A DNA stretch of 19,547 nt, taken from the NCBI GenBank assembly GCA_036498625.1, contig DASYFD010000233.1, forward strand, positions 1 through 19,547, read 5' to 3'. Position 1 is the first letter of the stretch. Each line of letters opens with the position of its first letter. The notes beneath the pieces are model-generated. The model worked only from the letters and a program-made list of their open reading frames with translations. It did not search any database and was not told the origin of the DNA. The translations under genes and the position numbers were made by a program. The DNA is from VAZQ01 sp036498625 (GTDB taxonomy: Bacteria > Pseudomonadota > Alphaproteobacteria > Rhizobiales > Xanthobacteraceae). Positions 15,278-19,547 of the stretch are shown here, one piece after another.

Positions 15278-15336
15278 CATCCGTAAAATCGCTACCATCC
15301 GGTGATTTCGGCTTCATCCGGGTAATCAGCCATCGG
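15278..15336 (+). repeat. Short imperfect tandem repeats (CATCCG) upstream of the ModA-like gene
   Basis: CATCCG occurs at 15278, 15296 and 15315 and CATCGG at 15331, each followed by a related (G)TAAATC/GTGATT/GTAATC-like string, with spacing of 18, 19 and 16 bases. The last unit merges into the ribosome binding site GGGAGGA of the gene starting at 15348. It could be a set of operator half-sites in the promoter or leader, or chance similarity. Confidence 0.35.
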
Positions 15337-15347
15337 GAGGAATAACC

Positions 15348-16109
15348 ATGCGTACAGTCGTCTCCAGCACTTGCCTCGTCGCGCTCGCCCTCTTGGCATC
15401 GGCCGGCATCGCGGCCGCGGACGAGGTCAAGGTGATCAGTGTCGGCGGCGTGAAGCTCGGCCTCGACCCGATCATCGCCGACTTCACCAAGCAGACCGGC
15501 CACCAGGTGACCTATTTCGCGGGCTCGCCCGCGATGGTGTCGCAGAAGCTCGCGGCCGGCGAGCCGTTCGACGTCGTGGTGCAGTCGGCGCCCGCGATGG
15601 CCGAGCTTGCGAAGAGCAACGGGCTCAAGCCCGAGACCCGCAAGGCTGTCGTTCGCGGCGGTATCGGCATGGCGGTCGCTCCGAACGCCACCGCCCCCGA
15701 CCTCTCGAACGCCGATGCGTTCAAGAAGGCGCTGCTCTCCGCCAAATCGATCGGCGTCGGCGATCCGGCCGTGCCCAACGGCAGCGGCGTCGTGATCCAG
15801 CGCATCCTGGCGGCGTCCGGCATCATGGACACCATCAAGCCCAAGGTGAAGGTCGTCGGCCTCGACCCCGGCCAGGAGCTGATCGCCAAGGGCGAGCTCG
15901 AGCTCGGCCTCATGAATGCGAGCGAGGTTCGCACCTTCGTGAAATTCGCCGGTCCGGTACCGGCGCCGCTGCAGGACTACACCAACTATGAGGTGGCGCT
16001 GACCGCCAAGTCGGCATCGCCCGCCGCGCTGGCGTTCGCCCAGTTCGTCGGCGGCCAGGCCGCAGCCCAGCACTGGAAGACCGCGCGCATGGAACCGGAG
16101 GTGAAGTAG
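15348..16109 (+). CDS. ModA-like periplasmic substrate-binding protein
   Basis: A 253-residue protein with a clear Sec signal peptide (cleavage near IAAADE), then EVKVISVGGVKLGLDPIIADF, GHQVTYFAGSPAMVSQKLAAGEPFDVVVQ, VPNGSGVVIQRILAASGI and GELELGLMNASEV. This order is that of the type 2 periplasmic-binding fold related to molybdate-binding ModA. No modB or modC permease gene and no molybdenum gene lie nearby, and orphan ModA-like proteins in Rhizobiales are often found near organic-acid genes, so the ligand need not be molybdate. The start has an excellent ribosome site (GGGAGGAATAACC before ATG). Confidence 0.85.
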   Translation: MRTVVSSTCLVALALLASAGIAAADEVKVISVGGVKLGLDPIIADFTKQTGHQVTYFAGSPAMVSQKLAAGEPFDVVVQSAPAMAELAKSNGLKPETRKAVVRGGIGMAVAPNATAPDLSNADAFKKALLSAKSIGVGDPAVPNGSGVVIQRILAASGIMDTIKPKVKVVGLDPGQELIAKGELELGLMNASEVRTFVKFAGPVPAPLQDYTNYEVALTAKSASPAALAFAQFVGGQAAAQHWKTARMEPEVK

Positions 16110-16213
16110 GCAAACGCCCTCTCCTGGTAAAGGTCGGGCGCGTCAGCACCGCGTGCCGGCGCGTCCGCCTTCCGCGGTAACGTGGTCCGTTCTTCAAGCC
16201 CAGAGAGGATGCC

Positions 16214-17035
16214 ATGATGAATTCGACTCGCCGCAGTTTCATGCGCAGCAGCGTCGCATTGTTGGCCACCGGCATGCTCTTCGCCTCGAGCCGGGTGTGG
16301 GCGCAAGCCGCAAATGGGCTGCCGATGCCGGACGTCAAGGCGCTGGTGTTCGATACCTTTGGCACCGTGGTGGATTGGCGCAATGGCGTCGCCCGCGAGG
16401 CAGAGCGCATTCTCAAGCCCATGGGCCATGATCTCGACTGGCATGCATTCGCGGATGCCTGGCGCAAGGAATACGGGCCGAGCATGGACGAGGTGCGCAG
16501 CGGCCGGCGGCCGTTCGTCAAGCTCGATGTCCTGCATCGGGAGAATCTCGATCGCATCCTGCCGCGCTTCAAGGTCGAGAAGCTCGACGAGGCGACGCTG
16601 GCCGAGCTTACGCTTTCCTGGCACAAGCTCGACGCTTGGCCGGATGTGGGGCCGGGCTTTGCCCGGCTGCACAAGCGGTTCCTGATGGCGCCGTGCTCGA
16701 ACGGCAACATTGCGCTGATGGCCGACGTGGCGCGGCGCAACAACCTGCCTTGGGACGCCATCCTCGGTTCCGAGATCGCGCAGGGCTACAAGCCGCAGCC
16801 GAAGGTCTATCTGATGACCTGCGAGGCGTTCAATCTCAAGCCCGAGCAGGTGATGATGTGCGCCGCCCACAGCGACGACCTGTCGTCGGCGCAGAAGCTC
16901 GGGCTGCGCACCGGCCATATTGGGCGGCCGGGCGAGGGCGGCCCGGGCACCGGCGAGTCGGCACCCAAGGCGTCGACGTCCTTCGACGTCGTGGGCAAGA
17001 ACTTCCACGACTTCGCCGACAAGCTCGGGGTCTGA
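16214..17035 (+). CDS. Haloacid dehalogenase type II-like HAD hydrolase with Tat signal
   Basis: A 273-residue protein. The N-terminus MMNSTRRSFMRSSVALL has a twin-arginine motif (TRRSFMR, 5-11) and a cleavage site VWA before Gln31, predicting a periplasmic product. The HAD core follows: nucleophile Asp47 with Thr51 in VFDTFGTVVDWRN, S162-N163 in CSNGN, Lys193 in GYKPQPKVY, and acid Asp222 in AAHSDDLSSA. These correspond to the four catalytic motifs of L-2-haloacid dehalogenases, although the family Trp before the last Asp is replaced by Asp221. The family hydrolyses 2-halocarboxylates to 2-hydroxycarboxylates, usually in the cytoplasm, but many members have other substrates. The start is backed by GAGAGGA. 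It follows the ModA-like gene by about 100 bases in the same direction. Confidence 0.87.
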   Translation: MMNSTRRSFMRSSVALLATGMLFASSRVWAQAANGLPMPDVKALVFDTFGTVVDWRNGVAREAERILKPMGHDLDWHAFADAWRKEYGPSMDEVRSGRRPFVKLDVLHRENLDRILPRFKVEKLDEATLAELTLSWHKLDAWPDVGPGFARLHKRFLMAPCSNGNIALMADVARRNNLPWDAILGSEIAQGYKPQPKVYLMTCEAFNLKPEQVMMCAAHSDDLSSAQKLGLRTGHIGRPGEGGPGTGESAPKASTSFDVVGKNFHDFADKLGV

Positions 17036-17053
17036 GATCCGTCACGGAATCCA

Positions 17054-17079
17054 GGATTTTGAGGCGAGCCTCGAAATCC
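17054..17079. terminator. Hairpin between convergent genes, putative bidirectional terminator
   Basis: GGATTTTGAGGC (17054-17065) pairs with GCCTCGAAATCC (17068-17079) through about 11 base pairs including one G-T wobble, with a tight CGAG loop. It lies in the 56-base gap between the rightward HAD gene and the leftward lectin-like gene. There is no T run on either side, so any termination would be weak or factor-assisted. Confidence 0.5.
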
Positions 17080-17091
17080 GGGAACCGCGAT

Positions 17092-17775
17092 CTACCGCAC
17101 CGCAAAGCAATAGAACAGACCATTGCCACCGGTGGCGATCAGGTCGGGCTGGGTGCAGCCGCGCGAGGTGTGGGCGGCATTCCAGGAATGGGCGGTCTCG
17201 GTATAGGCCGCCACGTTCTGGGAGCCTGCCACCGGAGGGTTGCCCTCGCGATCGGCGTGTCCCAGCATGGCGACGCCGGAATCGCTACTGGTCCAGTTCC
17301 GGCAGGTGAGGTCCATGTTGCTGGGAAAGGCACGGCCGTCCTTGTCGGAGCCGGTCAGGATGTCGTGCATGTTGGGCGTGTCGCCCCGCACCTTGATCGG
17401 CTGGCCTTTTTCGTCGAGCGCATTGGCCTTGCCCATCTTGTTGTTGTCGCTGTGCAGATCGGCGAGGCTGGTTGCGATGACGGTGCCCTTGGCGTTCTGC
17501 CAGGGACCATTGCCGATGCGGTCGCGCGCATTGACCGCGTTGGCGCCGCCCCGCGCATTGGTGCTGAGATAAGCCCGCCAGGTCTTGTTGCCGGCGCCGG
17601 CCGCCTGCGCCAGCGCCTGGCAATGGGCATCGGCGCCGGCGAGGCCGCCGAGATCGGCACCTTTGCCGGAACCGACGCTGGTGATGAAGAAGGTCATGTC
17701 CGCCTGCTGGGCGTTGGCGCTCACGCATGCGCTGCATGACACCAGAATGGTCGTCAGAATGATCGCTGTCCGCAT
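17092..17775 (-). CDS. Secreted lectin-like protein (endostatin/C-type-lectin-like fold)
   Basis: A 227-residue protein with an N-terminal export signal. LVSC at 11-14 matches a lipobox, so it may be a lipoprotein anchored at Cys14; alternatively signal peptidase I could cut after ANA at 20-22. The mature part opens MTFFITSVGSGKGADLGGLA with GADAHCQALAQAAG and TWRAYLSTNA next, then NARDRIGNGPW, and ends with NGLFYCFA. This arrangement, with four cysteines (52, 158, 207, 223) fit for two disulfides, resembles endostatin-like/C-type-lectin-like bacterial surface proteins (DUF1554-type). A binding or adhesion role is likely, but no ligand can be named. GGGAGGA upstream on the minus strand supports the ATG at 17775. 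It converges with the HAD gene and diverges from the TctC-like gene at 18048. Confidence 0.75.
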   Translation of the reverse strand: MRTAIILTTILVSCSACVSANAQQADMTFFITSVGSGKGADLGGLAGADAHCQALAQAAGAGNKTWRAYLSTNARGGANAVNARDRIGNGPWQNAKGTVIATSLADLHSDNNKMGKANALDEKGQPIKVRGDTPNMHDILTGSDKDGRAFPSNMDLTCRNWTSSDSGVAMLGHADREGNPPVAGSQNVAAYTETAHSWNAAHTSRGCTQPDLIATGGNGLFYCFAVR

Positions 17776-18047
17776 TTGGCAGTCCTCCCTGGTTGCCGGC
17801 CATCGCGCGGATGACAGCCGGCTCGACCTTGAATCTGCGACGGTTCTGCGTCTCCGGCAAGGCCGAGGCGGTGCGGCAGGTTGGCAGCTTCCTGGATGGC
17901 GGCGACGACAAGATCGATTGTGATTCCATGCGCGACATTGCTACTGTCGGGACGTCGTTCGTGGGTGCACTGGGCGCGAGATTCGTGATGGCGTGCGGAT
18001 ATCTGCTCGACGCCCCAGCAAGAGCAAGACGACGCCCGGAGGGCCGC

Positions 18048-19094
18048 ATGCATCAATGGCGAACGGCTGGATTCCTCGGAATGGTGCTTGCGACGCTCGC
18101 GAGCGCAGGCTCCGAAGCGGCGGAGCCTGCGAGCGAATTTTTCGCGGGCAAGCAGATCACCATGATCGTGCCGTCCGGCGTGGGCGGCGGCTATGATTTG
18201 TACGGCCGGTTCCTGGCACGATTCATCGGCAGGCATATTCCCGGAAATCCGGTGGTGGTCGTCAAGAACATGCCGGCGGCCGGCGGCATCGGGGCGGCCA
18301 ATCACCTCTATTCCATTGCGGCGCCCGATGGTCTCACCATGGGGGTGTTCCAGAATACCGTAACACTGAACCAGCTCGGCAGGATGTCCGGTGTCAAATT
18401 CGATGTCCGCAAGCTCGGATGGATCGGAAACATGAGCATCGCTTCCACCATCTGCGCGCTCTCCGGAAGCGCGAAGGGCCTGAGGGCGCAGGATCTGTTC
18501 CACACCGAGGTCACGGTGGGGGCGAGCGGCGGGTCCGCCGCCATGATCCCGACCCTGCTGAACAGCCTGGCCGGCACGCACTTCAATGTGGTGCGCGGCT
18601 ATGTATCTACCTCCAACGTGACGCTCGCCATGGAGAAAGGCGAGGTTGACGGGCTGTGCGGCTGGTCCTGGGACGGAGCCAGGGTGAACGCGCGGGACAT
18701 GCTGAGCCGGGGCATCGCCACAGTCGCGCTCGACATCGCCATTCAGCCGCAGCCGGAGCTCAAGGCGGCGGGCGTACCCTTCCTGATGGATTTGCTGCCG
18801 GAGGGCGAAAGCAAGGAGGTGCTGAAGATCATCCTCAGCACCCAGGTCTACAACCGGCCGGTCGCGGTTCCGCCCGGAGTTCCCGCCGATCGCCTCCATC
18901 TGCTCCGCGCTGCGTTCGCCGACACGTTGAAGGATCCGGAAGTCCAGGCCGAAGCCGACAGGCTGGGGCTCGATCTCGCCTATCTTTCCCCCGAGCGGAT
19001 CCTGGAGCTTATCAAAGGGGCCCTGGAAGCGCCGGCACGAGTTCAGGAGCGTGCCGTCGACGAGCTGAGGAAGGCAGGCTTCGGCAGCCTCTAG
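18048..19094 (+). CDS. Divergent TctC-like (TTT family) substrate-binding protein
   Basis: From ATG 18048, with GGAGG five bases before it, the product is 348 residues; the open frame upstream to 17793 lacks family similarity and is not included. A Sec signal peptide ends near SEAAEPA. FFAGKQITMIVPSGVGGGYDLYGR (31-54), GNPVVVVKNMPAAGG, NHLYSIAAPDGLTMGVFQ and a C-terminal region with VPADRLHLLRAAFADTLKDPE fit the tripartite tricarboxylate receptor family, in a branch distant from the two Bug proteins at 1197 and 12715. The 272 bases between it and the lectin-like gene hold the divergent promoters, but I see no strong boxes. No permease genes are adjacent. Confidence 0.85.
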   Translation: MHQWRTAGFLGMVLATLASAGSEAAEPASEFFAGKQITMIVPSGVGGGYDLYGRFLARFIGRHIPGNPVVVVKNMPAAGGIGAANHLYSIAAPDGLTMGVFQNTVTLNQLGRMSGVKFDVRKLGWIGNMSIASTICALSGSAKGLRAQDLFHTEVTVGASGGSAAMIPTLLNSLAGTHFNVVRGYVSTSNVTLAMEKGEVDGLCGWSWDGARVNARDMLSRGIATVALDIAIQPQPELKAAGVPFLMDLLPEGESKEVLKIILSTQVYNRPVAVPPGVPADRLHLLRAAFADTLKDPEVQAEADRLGLDLAYLSPERILELIKGALEAPARVQERAVDELRKAGFGSL

Positions 19095-19513
19095 GGCATT
19101 CCGTTGCATGGACTCACCCAGACTGCGCGTCATGGCCGGGCTTGTCCCGGCCAACCACGCCTAGCTTGCGGCGCCAAAGACGTGGGTGCCCGGCACAAGG
19201 CCGGGCATGACGATGGAGAGGCTGCGCGTTAACGCGAGCGGGTGCTTGGTTCTTCCGGCATCGTATCGAGCACGGCCTTCAGCGCCTCCTGCTCGTCAGG
19301 GGGCCGGGGGTGCGCGGTGATGGACCCACCGTTTGCAGGCGGCGAAAACCGGCTGGCGGTTTGAGCGAAAACCCGGCATTCTCTGCTGGTGTGGCTCCGT
19401 GAGTGGATCGATACCGGCTGCGAGCAGTCGGGGGTTGCTGATTTCCAATCCAGTTGCGGGCTTCAGAAGTCGCGAGCAGTGGTATCCTCAATGTCACCGA
19501 ACGGAGTTCTCTT
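19095..19513. other. Intergenic region at the right end
   Basis: About 420 bases contain the family A repeat copy 2 (19128-19234) and otherwise no convincing gene. On the minus strand one frame (about 19305 down to a TAA at 19231) reads a plausible protein tail, PPDEQEALKAVLDTMPEEP, ending in STRSR; it has no recognisable start or domain and may be the remnant of a gene end. I found no tRNA or obvious promoter. Confidence 0.5.
19128..19234. repeat. Intergenic hairpin repeat, family A, copy 2
   Basis: Starts CGTCATGGCCGGGCTTG, with the inverted partner GGCCGGGCATGACG ending at 19212 and the shared right flank GGAGAGGCTGCGCGTTAACGC. It is nearly identical in its arms to the copy at 13738-13845; the middle differs in a few positions and in length by about one base. 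It follows the stop codon of the TctC-like gene. Confidence 0.82.
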
Positions 19514-19547
19514 ATGGAGCAGAGGAAGAAGATTCCCGCGGAAGCGG
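19514..19547 (+). CDS. Start of a gene cut by the window edge
   Basis: An ATG at 19514 preceded by CGGAG at a suitable distance opens a frame of 11 codons, MEQRKKIPAEA, that continues to the window end. Too little is present to recognise the product. Confidence 0.4.
   Translation, partial: MEQRKKIPAEA

Noticed and set aside
17793..18047. N-terminal extension of the TctC-like protein
   Set aside because: The added 85 residues precede a normal signal peptide, which must be N-terminal, and GGAGG lies directly before ATG 18048.
17754..19154. Minus-strand open frame of 466 codons
   Set aside because: It is antisense to the TctC-like gene and includes the family A repeat; no family features.

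Overview
The window is high-GC, densely coded DNA, most likely from an alphaproteobacterium of the Rhizobiales (Bradyrhizobium/Xanthobacteraceae-like). The evidence is an AddB N-terminus of the alphaproteobacterial type at the left edge, two families of intergenic hairpin repeats familiar from Bradyrhizobium-like genomes, and a large share of genes for tripartite-tricarboxylate-transporter (TTT/Bug/TctC) binding proteins, Tat-exported proteins and MmgE/PrpD enzymes. Taxonomy is inferred from gene content only. I see no rRNA, tRNA, CRISPR array, transposase or phage gene.

Layout. 1-354 (-): 5' part of addB. 563-2174 (+): a strong sigma70-type promoter overlapping a palindrome, then a MarR-family regulator and a TctC/Bug binding protein 23 nt downstream. 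2214-2234: a terminator hairpin. 2330-4473 (-): a DUF2171 protein, a PhnB-like VOC protein and a flavin-dependent monooxygenase-like oxidoreductase. 4657-6147 (+): a MmgE/PrpD protein with a Tat signal peptide. 6168-7103 (-): an isocitrate lyase/PEP mutase (PrpB-like) enzyme. 7252-12340 (+): an overlapping operon of an AcnA-type aconitase, a second MmgE/PrpD protein and an ornithine cyclodeaminase/mu-crystallin family protein. 12715-13692 (+): a second TctC/Bug protein, a close paralogue of the first. 13885-17035 (+): a secreted alpha/beta hydrolase, a ModA-like binding protein and a Tat-exported type II haloacid dehalogenase-like protein. 17092-17775 (-): a secreted lectin-like (endostatin/C-type-lectin-like) protein. 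18048-19094 (+): a third, divergent TctC-like protein. 19514-end (+): probably the first codons of another gene.

How the genes may work together (inference). The centre holds three of the four enzyme classes of the 2-methylcitrate route (PrpD-type dehydratase, aconitase-type hydratase, PrpB-type lyase) but no citrate/methylcitrate synthase. Several binding proteins for organic acids lie around it, without TctA/TctB membrane subunits. This fits a catabolic island that takes up an already formed tricarboxylate-like compound, isomerises it by dehydration and rehydration, and cleaves it; the cyclodeaminase-family protein could act as an imino- or keto-acid reductase on a related intermediate. One PrpD-family enzyme and one haloacid dehalogenase-like enzyme carry twin-arginine signals, so part of the chemistry may occur in the periplasm. 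The substrate cannot be named from the sequence.
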